Assembly (NCBI RefSeq): GCF_000455205.1
Contig: NZ_AUWQ01000017.1
Span: 111,713-175,712 of the forward strand
DNA length: 64,000 bases
Direction: 5' to 3'
DNA from: Mycobacterium sp. UM_CSW
Lineage (GTDB): Bacteria; Actinomycetota; Actinomycetes; Mycobacteriales; Mycobacteriaceae
The notes beneath the pieces are model-generated. The model did not search any database. It was not told where the DNA came from and saw only the letters and a list, made by a program, of their open reading frames with translations. Shown here one piece after another: positions 37,528 to 47,590 of this stretch (the first letter of the stretch is position 1; each line of letters opens with the position of its first letter). The translations under genes were made by a program, and so were the position numbers.

Positions 37528-38607
37528 CTAGGTCATGGCGGGCCCCGGCGTATCGGGCCGGGGCTCGCCGAACTCGGCCCTGATCGCGCCCCACGGGTCG
37601 GCGTAAATCCCGGGCCAATCCCGGTAGGCCGCACGCCTTTTGAGGAATTGACGCACGAGCGGTGAGATCACCCGTGCCGGTTTGCGTCGCCAGCCGGCGG
37701 CCGCGCGCATCTCGGCCAGCATGTCCGGCCAGGGATGGCGCTGGAATTGCAGCGCCTGCTGAGCGTGGGTGGTGTCCATCCAGTCGGTGACGTACCAGTT
37801 TTCGTCGCTGTCGGGATCGCCCGTCCTGCCGCCGGGCAGGACGTCGACCAGGCCGCGGGCGGCGGCCAATGCCTTACCGACGTCTCCCTGGCGGAGCAGG
37901 TGTGACTCGTCGCCGCCGACCAGCAGGATTTCGCCGAGAACATCGGCGGTGGTCGCGGCGGCGAACGCGAGCGCTGCGTCGCGGACATCGATCGTGTGGA
38001 GGCGCCCGTCGGTCGGCAGTGCGCTCTCCAAAAAGGGCGCGTCCATGTTGAGCGGCAGGGCACCTAGGTCCACGCTCAGGACTCCGGCCAGCCGAAGGAT
38101 CACCCAGTCCAGGCCGGAACCCCGTACGTGGCCTTCGACCTCCGCCTTGTGCGCGCCGTAGAGATCGGCCGGCCGCAGCGGGGTGTCGGCGCGCAACAGC
38201 TCGGGGTGCCGGTGCGGGTTGCGCGCGCCGTGCACGGCATTGCTCGACGCCTGGATGAAGCGCACCCGACGTGGGCTCGACTGGGCGGCACGCAGCAGCG
38301 CCACGGTCGCGTGCACGTTGACGCGGCGGGCCAGGTCGGCGTCGCGATAGATCGACGGCGGAATGACCGCGGCCAGATGAATTATCACCGTCGGCGAGGT
38401 GTCGGCGACGAGGCGACCGACCTGGTTCGGGTCGGTCAGGTCCGCCCAGTGCGCCTCCGCTCCCGCGGGCAGCGACCTCGTGGCCTTGCGCTGGTCGCGG
38501 GTGCCGAGGTCGGTGGCGACGACGCGATGGCCGGCGGCAACCAGCCGACGCACGGTCTGCGAACCGACCAGCCCGAAACCCCCGGTGACAAGAACCTTTT
38601 CGGACAT
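37528..38607 (-). CDS. Extended SDR, NAD-dependent epimerase/dehydratase family
   Basis: A 359-residue extended SDR with the nucleotide loop GGFGLVG (9-15), the acidic residue of ATDLG for NAD, HLAAVIPP, Ser in IQASSNA and the catalytic pair in YGAHK. The C-terminal part (about 240-330) carries substrate specificity and is not diagnostic. It diverges from the acyltransferase gene, with an operator-like dyad between. Confidence 0.8.
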   Translation of the reverse strand: MSEKVLVTGGFGLVGSQTVRRLVAAGHRVVATDLGTRDQRKATRSLPAGAEAHWADLTDPNQVGRLVADTSPTVIIHLAAVIPPSIYRDADLARRVNVHATVALLRAAQSSPRRVRFIQASSNAVHGARNPHRHPELLRADTPLRPADLYGAHKAEVEGHVRGSGLDWVILRLAGVLSVDLGALPLNMDAPFLESALPTDGRLHTIDVRDAALAFAAATTADVLGEILLVGGDESHLLRQGDVGKALAAARGLVDVLPGGRTGDPDSDENWYVTDWMDTTHAQQALQFQRHPWPDMLAEMRAAAGWRRKPARVISPLVRQFLKRRAAYRDWPGIYADPWGAIRAEFGEPRPDTPGPAMT

Positions 38608-38649
38608 CGCCCCCCGATGCGCGATTCGTTATCAGCAAACGGATATGAC

Positions 38650-38668
38650 ATTCTCTAAAACGGAGAGT
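38650..38668. promoter_or_regulatory. Imperfect dyad between SDR and acyltransferase genes
   Basis: ATTCTCT-aaaac-GGAGAGT has five of seven arm positions paired in the 121-base divergent spacer. It resembles TetR-type operators; the regulator is unknown. Confidence 0.35.
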
Positions 38669-38728
38669 AGCATATGCCGTGCTGGCGCCGAGGTTTGAGA
38701 CCGGCATCACACCGGCTACCACTAGCAA

Positions 38729-39565
38729 ATGGCAGAAACACGACGGCGGGGAGCGATGAAGGTCGTTGAGACAGCGGACAATGCTGAGACCGCCAAATGG
38801 GACCCGCAGTTCACCGAGCAGGTCGCCAAAGCCGTCGGGCCGATCATCAAGCGGTGGTATCGCGCCGAGGTGCGAAACATCGACAACATCCCGTCGACCG
38901 GCGGGGCGCTCGTGGTGTCCAATCACTCCGGCGGCATGTTCACTCCCGACGTGCTGATCTTCTCGCCGGCCTTCTACGAGAGGTTCGGCTACGACCGCCC
39001 CGTCTACACCCTCGGCCATTACGGGCTGTTCATGGGTCCGCTGGACGGCTGGCTGCGCCGCCTCGGGGTTATCGAGGCGAGCCGCGAAAATGCCGCTGCC
39101 GCTTTGCATTCGGGTGCGGTGGTGCTGGTCTTCCCGGGCGGGGACTACGACTCCTACCGGTCCACCTTCAGCGCGAACACCATCGACTTCGACGGTCGCA
39201 CCGGCTACGTCAGGACGGCGATCGAAGCCGGGGTGCCGATCGTGCCCACCGTGTCCATCGGCGCCCAGGAGACGCAGCTGTTCCTGACCCGCGGCAACTG
39301 GCTGGCGCGCACGCTGCGACTGACGAAGGCCCGGATCAACATATTGCCGGTCAGCTTCGGTTTCCCGTTCGGCCTGAGCGTGATCTTCCCGCCCAACCTG
39401 CCGCTGCCGGCCAAGATCGTCACGGAGGTGCTCGAACCCATCGACATCACCGCCCGCTTCGGCGAGGATCCCGACGTCGATGAGGTCGACGCGCATGTGC
39501 GAGCCGTGATGGAGGCCGCGCTCCAGCGGCTCGCGGACCAACGCCGGTTCCCCATCCTGGGCTGA
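38729..39565 (+). CDS. PlsC-like lysophospholipid acyltransferase
   Basis: A 278-residue member of the LPLAT family. The catalytic motif is SNHSGGMFTPD (NHx4D variant) and the second motif is VFPGGDYD; a late hydrophobic stretch can dip into the membrane. It should transfer an acyl chain to a glycerolipid or related acceptor. The ATG at 38729 is weakly supported; MKVVETADNAE at 38756 could be the true start. The WS/DGAT gene begins 21 bases after its stop. Confidence 0.82.
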   Translation: MAETRRRGAMKVVETADNAETAKWDPQFTEQVAKAVGPIIKRWYRAEVRNIDNIPSTGGALVVSNHSGGMFTPDVLIFSPAFYERFGYDRPVYTLGHYGLFMGPLDGWLRRLGVIEASRENAAAALHSGAVVLVFPGGDYDSYRSTFSANTIDFDGRTGYVRTAIEAGVPIVPTVSIGAQETQLFLTRGNWLARTLRLTKARINILPVSFGFPFGLSVIFPPNLPLPAKIVTEVLEPIDITARFGEDPDVDEVDAHVRAVMEAALQRLADQRRFPILG

Positions 39566-39586
39566 GGCGTCGGCAGGGGCAGGCAT

Positions 39587-40972
39587 GTGAAGAGGCTCAA
39601 CGGCATGGACGCCATGCTGCTGTACAGCGAGACGCCGAACCTGCACACCCACACGCTGAAAATCGCGGTCCTCGACCCCTCCGGCTGCGATTCTGACTTC
39701 GGCTTCGAGGCGTTCCGGCGCCACGTGCGCCGCCGGCTGCATCTGCTAGAACCGTTGCGCTACAAGCTCGTCGACATCCCGTGGCAACTGCATCACCCCA
39801 TGTGGCAGGAGAACTGCGAGGTCGACCTGAACTACCACTTGCGGCAAGTGCGGGTGCCCACGCCGGGCGGCCGCCGAGAGCTCGACGGCGTCATCGGCGA
39901 GGTGGCCTCCACGCCGCTGGATCGCAGCCGTCCGCTGTGGGAATTCCACTTCGCCGAGGGCCTGGCCGGCGGCCGGTTCGCGGTGATCGGCAAGATTCAC
40001 CACGCACTGGCCGACGGCGTGGCCTCCGTCAACCTGCTGGCGCGCGCGATGGACCTCGAGGACGGGCCGACCGACGAGCGGGACAACGACGAAACCTGCA
40101 TCACGCCGTCAAGGTCCGACCTGCTGCGCGCCGCCGCGCGCGACCACGCGCGCCAGGCCGCCAAGCTGCCGGGCCTGGTCAAAGACGCGGCCGTGGGGTT
40201 GACGCGAGTGCGCCGCCGGTCCCGCGAGCGCGGGAATCACCCCGACCTGGCCGACGCGTTCGACGCGCCGCCGACCTTCCTCAACCACGTCGTGTCGCCG
40301 CGGCGGCGGTTCGCCAGCGCGACGCTGCCGCTGCCCGACGTCAAGGCGACCGCCAGGGCGTTGGGCATCACGATGACCGACATGGTGCTGGCGACGGCGG
40401 CCGGAGGGCTTCGGAATCTGTTGTTGGCCTACGACGGCGCGGCCGCCCGGCCGATCATCGCGTCCGTGCCGACCGCCACCGACAGGTCCAACCGGGTCAC
40501 CGGCAACGCGATCAGTGGCCTGTCCATTTCGCTGCCCGTTCACATCGCCGACGCGGCCGAACGGGCGCGGCTGGTGGCGCTGGCGACCCGAATCGCGAAG
40601 GAAGACCACGAAATTCTGGGCCCCCGACTCTACGAGCGGATGATGACCTACCTGCCGACCGCGCTGGCCCCGGCCGCGTTCCGGTGGCTGGCCCAGCGGG
40701 AGGCACCGAACAAGATGATGAACGTCGCGGTGTCCAGCGTCGTGGGCCCGCGAGAGCGTGGCCACTTCGGGGGCGCGACGGTCAGCGAAATCTACTCGAC
40801 CGGCGTGCTGTCGCCGGGCGCCCCGGTCAACATCACCGTGTGGAGCTACGTCGACCAGCTCGGCATCGCGGTGCTCACCGACGACCGGACGTTCGACGAC
40901 CCACACGAAGCGACCGACGCGCTCACCGCGGCCTTCTGCGAATTACGCTGTGCCGCAGGAATTTCCGCCTAA
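39587..40972 (+). CDS. WS/DGAT wax ester synthase/diacylglycerol acyltransferase
   Basis: A 461-residue enzyme with the catalytic HHALADG motif at 138-144 (HHxxxDG), [14 protein letters not shown] and the C-terminal condensation fold. It esterifies diacylglycerol or a fatty alcohol with acyl-CoA, making storage lipid. The GTG at 39587 begins [17 protein letters not shown], the usual family start. It is in one unit with the PlsC-like gene; two acylation steps suggest triacylglycerol synthesis. Its stop overlaps that of purQ. Confidence 0.92.
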   Translation: MKRLNGMDAMLLYSETPNLHTHTLKIAVLDPSGCDSDFGFEAFRRHVRRRLHLLEPLRYKLVDIPWQLHHPMWQENCEVDLNYHLRQVRVPTPGGRRELDGVIGEVASTPLDRSRPLWEFHFAEGLAGGRFAVIGKIHHALADGVASVNLLARAMDLEDGPTDERDNDETCITPSRSDLLRAAARDHARQAAKLPGLVKDAAVGLTRVRRRSRERGNHPDLADAFDAPPTFLNHVVSPRRRFASATLPLPDVKATARALGITMTDMVLATAAGGLRNLLLAYDGAAARPIIASVPTATDRSNRVTGNAISGLSISLPVHIADAAERARLVALATRIAKEDHEILGPRLYERMMTYLPTALAPAAFRWLAQREAPNKMMNVAVSSVVGPRERGHFGGATVSEIYSTGVLSPGAPVNITVWSYVDQLGIAVLTDDRTFDDPHEATDALTAAFCELRCAAGISA

Positions 40973-41643
40973 GCGGCGAGCACGGCGTCCAGCGCCGAAT
41001 AGAACAGGCCCAGGCCGTCGTCGGAGGGCCCGGTCAGCGCCTCGATGGCGTGCTCCGGATGCGGCATCAGCCCGACTACGCGACCGTTGGCGGAGCTGAT
41101 GCCGGCGATGTCACGCTGCGAGCCGTTGGGGTTGTCGTGGTAGCGAAAAACCACCCGGCCCTCGCCCTCCAGCTCGTCCAGCACGTTTGCGGGGGCGACG
41201 TAGCGGCCCTCGCCCGACTTCAGCGGCACCAGCAGGTCCGCGTCGGGCTCGAAACGCGACGTCCACGCCGTCGAGGTCGATGCCACCCGCAGCCACACGT
41301 CGCGGCACACGAAGTGCAAGCCCGCGTTGCGGGTCAGCGCCCCGGGCAACAGCCCGGCCTCGCAGATCACCTGAAAACCGTTGCAGATTCCCAACACCGG
41401 CATCCCGCGTCCCGCGGCGTCGACCACTTCGGCCATCACCGGGGCGAATCTGGCGATCGCGCCGGCGCGCAGGTAGTCGCCGTAGGAGAAACCGCCGGGG
41501 ACCACCACGGCGTCGACCCCCTTCAGGTCGGCGTCGGCGTGCCATAGCGCGACCGCCTCGGCGCCGACGCGACGCGCCGCCCGGGCGGCGTCCACGTCGT
41601 CGAGCGTCCCAGGGAATGTGATGACTCCGATCCGCGCCGTCAC
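40969..41643 (-). CDS. purQ: FGAM synthase glutaminase subunit PurQ
   Basis: A 224-residue class I glutamine amidotransferase that feeds ammonia to PurL. The nucleophile Cys is in LGICNGFQ, the oxyanion region in [15 protein letters not shown], and the His/Glu of the triad in MPHPEHAIE. The purS stop overlaps its ATG (41640-41643). It counts as Rv0788. The partner purL is about 20 kb away, unlike in many bacteria. Confidence 0.95.
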   Translation of the reverse strand: MTARIGVITFPGTLDDVDAARAARRVGAEAVALWHADADLKGVDAVVVPGGFSYGDYLRAGAIARFAPVMAEVVDAAGRGMPVLGICNGFQVICEAGLLPGALTRNAGLHFVCRDVWLRVASTSTAWTSRFEPDADLLVPLKSGEGRYVAPANVLDELEGEGRVVFRYHDNPNGSQRDIAGISSANGRVVGLMPHPEHAIEALTGPSDDGLGLFYSALDAVLAA

Positions 41644-41879
41644 TGCGTCTCCCGGCTGATCGTCCAGTCCTCGATCACGGTGTTGGCCAACAGCGACTCG
41701 GCGATCTCGGCGAGCTCCGCATCGCCGATCGTGTCGTCGACCTCGAGCTCAAATCTCTTGCCCTGCCGGACATCCGAGATCCCCGGGTGGCCGAGCCGAC
41801 CGAGCGCGCCGACAATTGCCTGACCCTGCGGGTCCAGAATCTCCGCTTTGGGCATCACATGAACGACCACCCGGCTCAC
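41640..41879 (-). CDS. purS: FGAM synthase subunit PurS
   Basis: A 79-residue Pur[41 protein letters not shown] and [12 protein letters not shown]-type end. It bridges PurQ and PurL for ammonia transfer. The ATG overlaps nothing upstream; its stop overlaps the purQ start by four bases, coupling the two. Confidence 0.94.
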   Translation of the reverse strand: MSRVVVHVMPKAEILDPQGQAIVGALGRLGHPGISDVRQGKRFELEVDDTIGDAELAEIAESLLANTVIEDWTISRETQ

Positions 41880-41943
41880 CGGCGCTCCTCCTCAGGGTTC
41901 ATCTCGGCACCCAACTCTACCGGCGCGCGGTGCAAGCGGGCGG

Positions 41944-42624
41944 TCACGGGCACGAGGCGATATAGGCGTCGCACAGGGGCGCGACCATGGAGCTCAGCAC
42001 GGAGTCGTCCGCCATCGCCGGCCAGGACACCTGCGGCGGCCCCTGCGACCACAGCGTGAGCTCGCTGACCGTGCTGCTCGCGACGTGGGCCACCAGGTAG
42101 GTGTGCATGATCACCGGGCCGCTGACCACCGCAGCCATCCGGTTCGGCTCGTCGCTGGTGATCGACGGCGACTGCGCCGGGACGCGTTGCTGGCAGCCGC
42201 GCAGGGCGGCGACGGCGGCGCTGAACACCCCGGCCGCGATGGAGCCGCCGCGGGCGGTGTCGCCGCGCCAGTGCAGGATTTCGGCCTGCAGTTGCCACTG
42301 ACCGTCCGGGTGGGTGATCGTCACGCGCGCCGCGACCGCCGAGGCGCGGGCGTCCTGCGGCGCCTCCGGCGACGCACACAGGTCCTCGAAGCGAAACCTC
42401 GCCGCCCCGGTGCCCGTCAGCGGAACCGACGAGCCGGCCAGCGCCGGCCAGTGGTACACCGGGTCCAGCGGCACCGCGCGCTGCTGAATCCAGGCGCCGT
42501 TGGGGATCTGGTCGCACACGGGCGGGCAGGTCTCCGGGTCCGCATGGGCGGGTACCACCACGATCAGGGCCACCGCGAAGCCGCCGACAACCAGCATCGC
42601 CGCCAGGATCACCCGCATCGGCAT
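41944..42624 (-). CDS. Exported protein of unknown function
   Basis: The ATG at 42624 gives 226 residues with a signal peptide (MPMRVILAAMLVVGGFAVAL, cleavage likely after AHA). The mature start is DPETCPPVCDQIPNGAWIQ, a Cys-Pro pattern seen in mycobacterial secreted proteins. Cysteines recur later and could form disulfides. No family function is known to me. It diverges from the MBL gene across 27 bases. Confidence 0.65.
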   Translation of the reverse strand: MPMRVILAAMLVVGGFAVALIVVVPAHADPETCPPVCDQIPNGAWIQQRAVPLDPVYHWPALAGSSVPLTGTGAARFRFEDLCASPEAPQDARASAVAARVTITHPDGQWQLQAEILHWRGDTARGGSIAAGVFSAAVAALRGCQQRVPAQSPSITSDEPNRMAAVVSGPVIMHTYLVAHVASSTVSELTLWSQGPPQVSWPAMADDSVLSSMVAPLCDAYIASCP

Positions 42625-42651
42625 CACCCCCGTCAGGGCACAATCGTAGAT

Positions 42652-43290
42652 ATGCAACTTACGCACTTCGGCCATTCCTGCCTACTCGCCGAGTTCGACA
42701 ACACGCGTGTGCTTTTTGATCCCGGTTCCTTCGCGCACGGCTTCGAGGGAATCACCGGACTGTCCGCCATCCTGATCACCCACCAGCACCCCGACCACGT
42801 CGACGTGAGCCGGCTGCCCGCGCTGCTCGAGGGAAACCCCGACGCGGCGCTCTACGCCGATCCGCAAACCACCGAGCAACTCGGCACGCCCTGCCGGGCG
42901 GTGCACGTCGGAGACGAACTGCAGATCGGCGAGCTGACCGTCCGCGCCGTCGGCGGCCGGCACGCCGTGATCCACCCGGAAATCCCTGTGATAGAGAACA
43001 TTTCGTTTCTGATCGGCGACGGCGGCCACGCGGCGCGACTGATGCACCCCGGCGATGCGCTGTTCGTGCCCGACGAGCCGGTGGACGTGCTGGCCGCTCC
43101 GGCGGCGGCCCCGTGGATGAAGATCGCCGAGGCCGTCGACTACCTGCGCGCGGTGGCGCCGGCGCGGGCGGTGCCCATCCACCAGGGGATCATCGCCCCC
43201 GACGCGCGGGGGATTTACTACGGCCGGCTCACCGAGCTGACCACCACCGACTTTCAGGTGCTGCCCGAAGAAAGCGCGGTCACCTTCTAA
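42652..43290 (+). CDS. MBL-fold metal-dependent hydrolase
   Basis: A 212-residue compact metallo-beta-lactamase-fold protein, counterpart of Rv0786c. The metal motif THQHPDHVD (HxHxDH) is present, with further His in GRHAVIHP, MHPGD and IHQG. It belongs to the UPF0173-like group with unknown substrates. CACAAT (42639-42644) seven bases before the ATG could be a leaderless -10. Confidence 0.82.
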   Translation: MQLTHFGHSCLLAEFDNTRVLFDPGSFAHGFEGITGLSAILITHQHPDHVDVSRLPALLEGNPDAALYADPQTTEQLGTPCRAVHVGDELQIGELTVRAVGGRHAVIHPEIPVIENISFLIGDGGHAARLMHPGDALFVPDEPVDVLAAPAAAPWMKIAEAVDYLRAVAPARAVPIHQGIIAPDARGIYYGRLTELTTTDFQVLPEESAVTF

Positions 43291-43303
43291 TTCGGCCGAG
43301 CGT

Positions 43304-43345
43304 CGCGCTGGCGCGGCGTTCGGGCTCCAGCGTCACGCCAGCGCG
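43304..43345. terminator. GC-rich hairpin between convergent genes
   Basis: CGCGCTGGCG (43304-43313) and CGCCAGCGCG (43336-43345) form a perfect 10-bp stem between the stops of the MBL and flavoprotein genes. GCGCGGCGTTCGG occurs twice around it. No T run, so it may act as a mycobacterial-type bidirectional terminator. Confidence 0.4.
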
Positions 43346-43363
43346 GCGTTCGGCGAGCAACTC

Positions 43364-45031
43364 CTAGGTGATGTCGTCGGCGGTGCCGCGGCCGGCGGCG
43401 CGCCCGGAGAAAATGCAGCCGCCCAAAAACGTGCCCTCCAGCGCGCGATAGCCGTGCACGCCGCCGCCGCCGAAGCCGGCCACCTCCCCGGCCGCGTACA
43501 GACCGGTCAGCGGCGTGCCGTCGGCCGTCAAGACCCGCCCGGCCAGGTCGGTCTCGATGCCGCCCAACGTCTTTCGGGTCAGGATGTGCAGCTTGACGGC
43601 GATTAGCGGCCCGGCCTTCGGATCGGTCAGCCGGTGCGGAGCCACCACCCGGCCCAGCCGGTCGCCCAGGTAGCCGCGCGCCGCGCGGATCGCGGTGATC
43701 TGGCCGTCCTTGCTGAACCGGTTGGCCACCTCGCGGTCCCGGGCGGTCACCTCGGACTCCACCGTGGCGTAGTCCAGGGGCTCCACATCGGGCAGCTTGT
43801 TCATCGCCCTCACCAGCTCGCGCAGCGAGTCCGCGCTGACAAAGTCCACGCCCCGGTCGATGAAGGCTTGCACCGGTGCCGGCGGCCCGGAGCTGGCCCG
43901 GTTGCGCACCAGCTCGCGCACGCTCTGACCGGTCAGGTCGGGGTTCTGCTCCTGGCCGGAGAGCGCGAACTCCTTCTCAATGATCTTGGCGTTCAACACA
44001 AACCAGGTGTAGTCATGGCCTGAATTGGTGATGTGCTCGAGCGTGCCGAGGGTGTCGAAGCCGGGATAGAGGGGCACCGGCAACCGCTTGCCGGACGCGT
44101 CCAGCCACAACGACGACGGGCCCGGGATGATGCGGATGCCGTGCAGCGGCCAGATCTGGTCGTAGTTGGTGATGCCCTCCGTGTAATGCCACATCCGGTC
44201 GGGGTTGATGACCCGCGCGCCGGCCCGCTGGGAGATGCCGATCATCCTGCCGTCGACGTGCGCGGGCACGCCGCTGAGCAACTGCTCGGGCACGCGGCCC
44301 ATCCGCCTGGGCCAATTCTTGCGCACCAGCTCGTGATTGCCGCCGATGCCGCCGCTGGTGACGATCACCGCGGAAGCCCGGAACTCGAACTGCCCCAACG
44401 GGTTTCGCGACGACGCCACGCCGCGTGCCTCAGCCGAGGGCTCCAGCACGGTGCCGCGGACGCCGGTCACCGCGCCGCGCTCCACTATCAGCTCGTCGAC
44501 CCGGTGGCGGTGCGCGAAGCGCACCGACGAACGATCCCGCAACCGGCGCGCGAAGATCTCGACCAGCGCCGGCCCGGTGCCCCAGGTGATGTGAAAGCGG
44601 GGAACCGAATTGCCGTGTCCCTGCGCGCCGTAACCGCCGCGCTCGGCCCAACCCACCAACGGAAAAATCTTGAGGCCGCGGGCGCGCAGCCAACTGCGTT
44701 TCTCCCCGGCCGCGAAATCGACGTAGGCGTGCGCCCATTGGCGTGGCCAGTAGTCCTCGGGCCGGTCGAACGCCGCTGTGCCCAGCCAATCTTGGAGGGC
44801 CAACTCGTGGCTGTCGCGGATGCCCAGCCGGCGCTGCTCCGGGCTGTCGACAAAAAAGAGGCCGCCGAACGACCAGAAGGCCTGCCCGCCCAGATTGGCG
44901 CTGTTCTCCTGGTCGAGGATCAGCACTCGCAGGCCGCGCTCGACCAACTCGCAGGCGGCCACCAGACCCGAAAGACCGGCACCGACGATGATCGCGTCAG
45001 CGGCGAACCCCGCGACCGAAGAATCGCTCAT
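43364..45031 (-). CDS. KstD-like FAD-binding dehydrogenase
   Basis: A 555-residue flavoprotein of the fumarate reductase/3-ketosteroid dehydrogenase superfamily, matching Rv0785. The FAD loop IIVGAGLSGLVAACEL starts at about residue 12, SANLGGQAFWSFGG is the adenine/isoalloxazine region, and the C-terminal FGGGGVHGYRALEGTFLGG closes the site. Steroid specificity cannot be assumed. The ATG at 45031 begins MSDSSVAGF. The deacetylase gene is 48 bases upstream. Confidence 0.85.
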   Translation of the reverse strand: MSDSSVAGFAADAIIVGAGLSGLVAACELVERGLRVLILDQENSANLGGQAFWSFGGLFFVDSPEQRRLGIRDSHELALQDWLGTAAFDRPEDYWPRQWAHAYVDFAAGEKRSWLRARGLKIFPLVGWAERGGYGAQGHGNSVPRFHITWGTGPALVEIFARRLRDRSSVRFAHRHRVDELIVERGAVTGVRGTVLEPSAEARGVASSRNPLGQFEFRASAVIVTSGGIGGNHELVRKNWPRRMGRVPEQLLSGVPAHVDGRMIGISQRAGARVINPDRMWHYTEGITNYDQIWPLHGIRIIPGPSSLWLDASGKRLPVPLYPGFDTLGTLEHITNSGHDYTWFVLNAKIIEKEFALSGQEQNPDLTGQSVRELVRNRASSGPPAPVQAFIDRGVDFVSADSLRELVRAMNKLPDVEPLDYATVESEVTARDREVANRFSKDGQITAIRAARGYLGDRLGRVVAPHRLTDPKAGPLIAVKLHILTRKTLGGIETDLAGRVLTADGTPLTGLYAAGEVAGFGGGGVHGYRALEGTFLGGCIFSGRAAGRGTADDIT

Positions 45032-45079
45032 GTGGCAACAGGGTAATGCCCGCCGCCGGCGGGCCAATCAGACGCTCGG

Positions 45080-45784
45080 TCAGGCGGCGTCGAGGACCGC
45101 GCTGTGGGGCCGCCACTTGTAGACGGTCGGGGTGCAGCCGTGCATCGACGCCAGGTCGACGGCGTCCAGCATGGCCTGCAACGGCCCGGGCTTGCGCAGT
45201 TGGTGCGCGGCGACGGCGACCCGCACGATGCCGCCGCGGCGCGCGATGCGTTCGGCGGACAGCACGACCATGCGGCACCACCACGGCTCGGTCAGGAAAC
45301 CCTCGCCGATGCCCAGCACCCGGGTGCGGACGGTGCTGTGCCGGACCAGGTCGGTGATCCCGTGTAGATCCGCGAGCAGCCGAAAGCCGTTCTGCGGCAA
45401 CGCCTTGACCACACCCGGGGACACCACCCAGCCCGGTGCCGCGAAGAGGCGGGTGCGCAGCCCGAGGTGCTCGAGCACCCGGTCGGCGCCCATCAATCGC
45501 AGGTTGGCCTCGTGCGCGCGCAGCACCGCGAACTCGCCGCGACGCTTCTTGGTTGCGGGGTCGTCGTAGCCGTGCAGCACGATGGCGTCGCCGCCGGCCC
45601 GACGGGCGGTCAGCCACTCCACGGTGCGGGGGTCGCGGTCGAGGCGGTAGTCGCCCTTGAGTCGGGGAGCAACCAACAACGAGACCGGGACCTTGCGGGC
45701 ATCCATTTGTGCGCAGAACGCCTCGACGTCGCCCAGGGTCCGCTCACCGATCCCGGACACCGAGACGATCAATTTTCCAGACAC
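45080..45784 (-). CDS. DUF2334/polysaccharide deacetylase-fold protein
   Basis: A 234-residue protein of the type found at Rv0784. It carries VSVSGIGERTLGDVEAF and HGYDDP, the latter a candidate metal-binding part, and GWVVSP before the NodB-like barrel end. No signal peptide, so it acts inside or its start is elsewhere. GTG at 45784 fits the family start (SGKLIVSVSGI). Substrate unknown. Confidence 0.72.
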   Translation of the reverse strand: MSGKLIVSVSGIGERTLGDVEAFCAQMDARKVPVSLLVAPRLKGDYRLDRDPRTVEWLTARRAGGDAIVLHGYDDPATKKRRGEFAVLRAHEANLRLMGADRVLEHLGLRTRLFAAPGWVVSPGVVKALPQNGFRLLADLHGITDLVRHSTVRTRVLGIGEGFLTEPWWCRMVVLSAERIARRGGIVRVAVAAHQLRKPGPLQAMLDAVDLASMHGCTPTVYKWRPHSAVLDAA

Positions 45785-45967
45785 ACCTGCAGTTTGACGA
45801 TTCCAGGTGTCGGGACGGTGAAGGACACGCAGACGGCAGGCGTATATCGGCCCAGGCGGAAATTCGGCCGGGCAAGCCCGCAACCAGCGAATCTGCGCGC
45901 GCCCGGGCGCCCGAACGGCCCCCGACAGCAAACGCGTCCCACCGTCGGCGGACGCAATCGATTCGAT

Positions 45968-47590
45968 ATGCTAAGCAACGCCATGGACAAGGCCCGTTCA
46001 GCAGCGGCCGACACCTCGCCGCCCACCGCTCCGCCTCAGCATCCGGGCGCCCATGTCTACCCCGACAAGCTGGACGCCAGGCTGTTACGGGTCTCCGGGG
46101 TGTGCCTGCTGGCCACCGTGATGGCAATTCTGGACGTCACCGTCGTCGCCGTCGCGCAACGCACCTTCATCGACCAATTCGGCTCGTCGCAAGCCATCGT
46201 CGCCTGGACGATGACCGGCTACACGCTGGCGCTGGCGACCGTGATCCCGTTGACAGGTTGGGCCGCCGACCGGTTCGGCACCAAACGGCTTTTCATGGGA
46301 TCGGTGGTGGCGTTCGCGCTGGGCTCGTTGCTGTGCGCGGTCGCGTCAACGATCCTGCAGCTCATCGTGTTTCGAGTGGTGCAGGGCATCGGCGGCGGCA
46401 TGCTGATGCCGCTGGGATTCGTGATCATGACCCGCGAGGCCGGGCCCGGCCGCCTCGGCCGCCTGATGTCGATCCTGAGCATCCCCATGCTGCTCGCCCC
46501 GATCGGTGGGCCGATCCTGGGCGGCTGGCTCATCGACACCTCCAGCTGGAGGTGGATCTTCTTGATCAACCTGCCGATCGGGCTCTTGACGCTGGTCCTT
46601 GCGGGACTGGTGTTCCCCAGGGATCACCCCACGCGCTCGGAGACCTTCGATGTCGTCGGCGGGCTGCTGCTGTCGCCCGGCCTGGCGACGTTCCTGTTCG
46701 CGGTGTCCTCCGTCCCGCGCTGCGGCACGGTTGCCGACCGCCGCGTCCTGATACCGGCGGCCGTCGGCCTGCTGTTGATCGCCGCGTTCGTCCTCCACGC
46801 GCGGCGCCGTACCGACCACCCGTTGATCGACCTGCGGTTGTTCCAGAACAAGGTGATCAGCCAGGCCAACGTGACGATGGTGCTGTTCGCCATCGCGTTT
46901 TTCGGGGCGGGCCTGCTGCTCCCGAGCTACTTCCAGCAGGTGTTGCACCAGACGCCGATGCAGGCCGGCGTGCACATGATCCCGCAGGGGCTCGGCGCCA
47001 TGCTCACCATGCGGCTGACCGGGCCGCTGGTGGACAGGCAGGGCCCGGGCAAGATCGTGCTGATCGGCATCGCGCTGATCACCGCCGGCCTGGGGGCCTT
47101 CGCTTTCGGCGTGGCCCGGCAGGCGGCGTACCTGCCCACGCTGTTGATCGCCCTGGCGGTCATGGGGCTGGGCATGGGTTGCACGATGATGCCGCTGTCG
47201 GTGGCGTCCGTGCAGGCCCTGTCACCCCACCAGATCGCCCGCGGCACAACGCTGATGAGCGTCAGCCATCAGGTCGGCGGCTCGATGGGAACCGCGCTGA
47301 TGTCGATGATCATCACCAACCAGTTCAACCGCAGCGAGAATATCGCCGCGGCAAACAAACTCGCCGCCCTCCAGCAGAAAGCCGCCGCCACCGGGACACC
47401 GGTGGACCCGTCGGCCATCCCACCGAAGGCGCTCGCCCCCGGCTTTGCCGACAGCGTCCTGCACGACCTTTCCCACGCGTACACAACGGTATTCGTGATC
47501 GCGGTCGTGCTGGTGACACTGACCGTCATCCCGGCGATGTTCCTGCCGAAGCAGCCCGCGATCGTAACAGCGGGCGAGGACCTCGACTAA
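45968..47590 (+). CDS. emrB: DHA2-family (14-TM) multidrug exporter, EmrB-like
   Basis: A 540-residue MFS exporter, the length of Rv0783c. Motif C-type and DHA2 motifs are LDVTVVAVAQRTF, GWAADRFGTKRLF (motif A) and QGIGGGMLMPLG; about fourteen hydrophobic helices. It expels drugs or cell-wall lipids by proton antiport. ATG at 45968 is chosen; 45983 is possible. Its stop overlaps that of the convergent TetR gene by four bases. Confidence 0.88.
   Translation: MLSNAMDKARSAAADTSPPTAPPQHPGAHVYPDKLDARLLRVSGVCLLATVMAILDVTVVAVAQRTFIDQFGSSQAIVAWTMTGYTLALATVIPLTGWAADRFGTKRLFMGSVVAFALGSLLCAVASTILQLIVFRVVQGIGGGMLMPLGFVIMTREAGPGRLGRLMSILSIPMLLAPIGGPILGGWLIDTSSWRWIFLINLPIGLLTLVLAGLVFPRDHPTRSETFDVVGGLLLSPGLATFLFAVSSVPRCGTVADRRVLIPAAVGLLLIAAFVLHARRRTDHPLIDLRLFQNKVISQANVTMVLFAIAFFGAGLLLPSYFQQVLHQTPMQAGVHMIPQGLGAMLTMRLTGPLVDRQGPGKIVLIGIALITAGLGAFAFGVARQAAYLPTLLIALAVMGLGMGCTMMPLSVASVQALSPHQIARGTTLMSVSHQVGGSMGTALMSMIITNQFNRSENIAAANKLAALQQKAAATGTPVDPSAIPPKALAPGFADSVLHDLSHAYTTVFVIAVVLVTLTVIPAMFLPKQPAIVTAGEDLD

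Noticed and set aside
37874-39742. 622-residue minus-strand frame over the SDR and acyltransferase
   Set aside because: Shadow frame; composition shifts at each true gene boundary.
39781-41547. 588-residue plus-strand frame across WS/DGAT and purQ
   Set aside because: It crosses two well-supported genes on both strands and has low-complexity composition.
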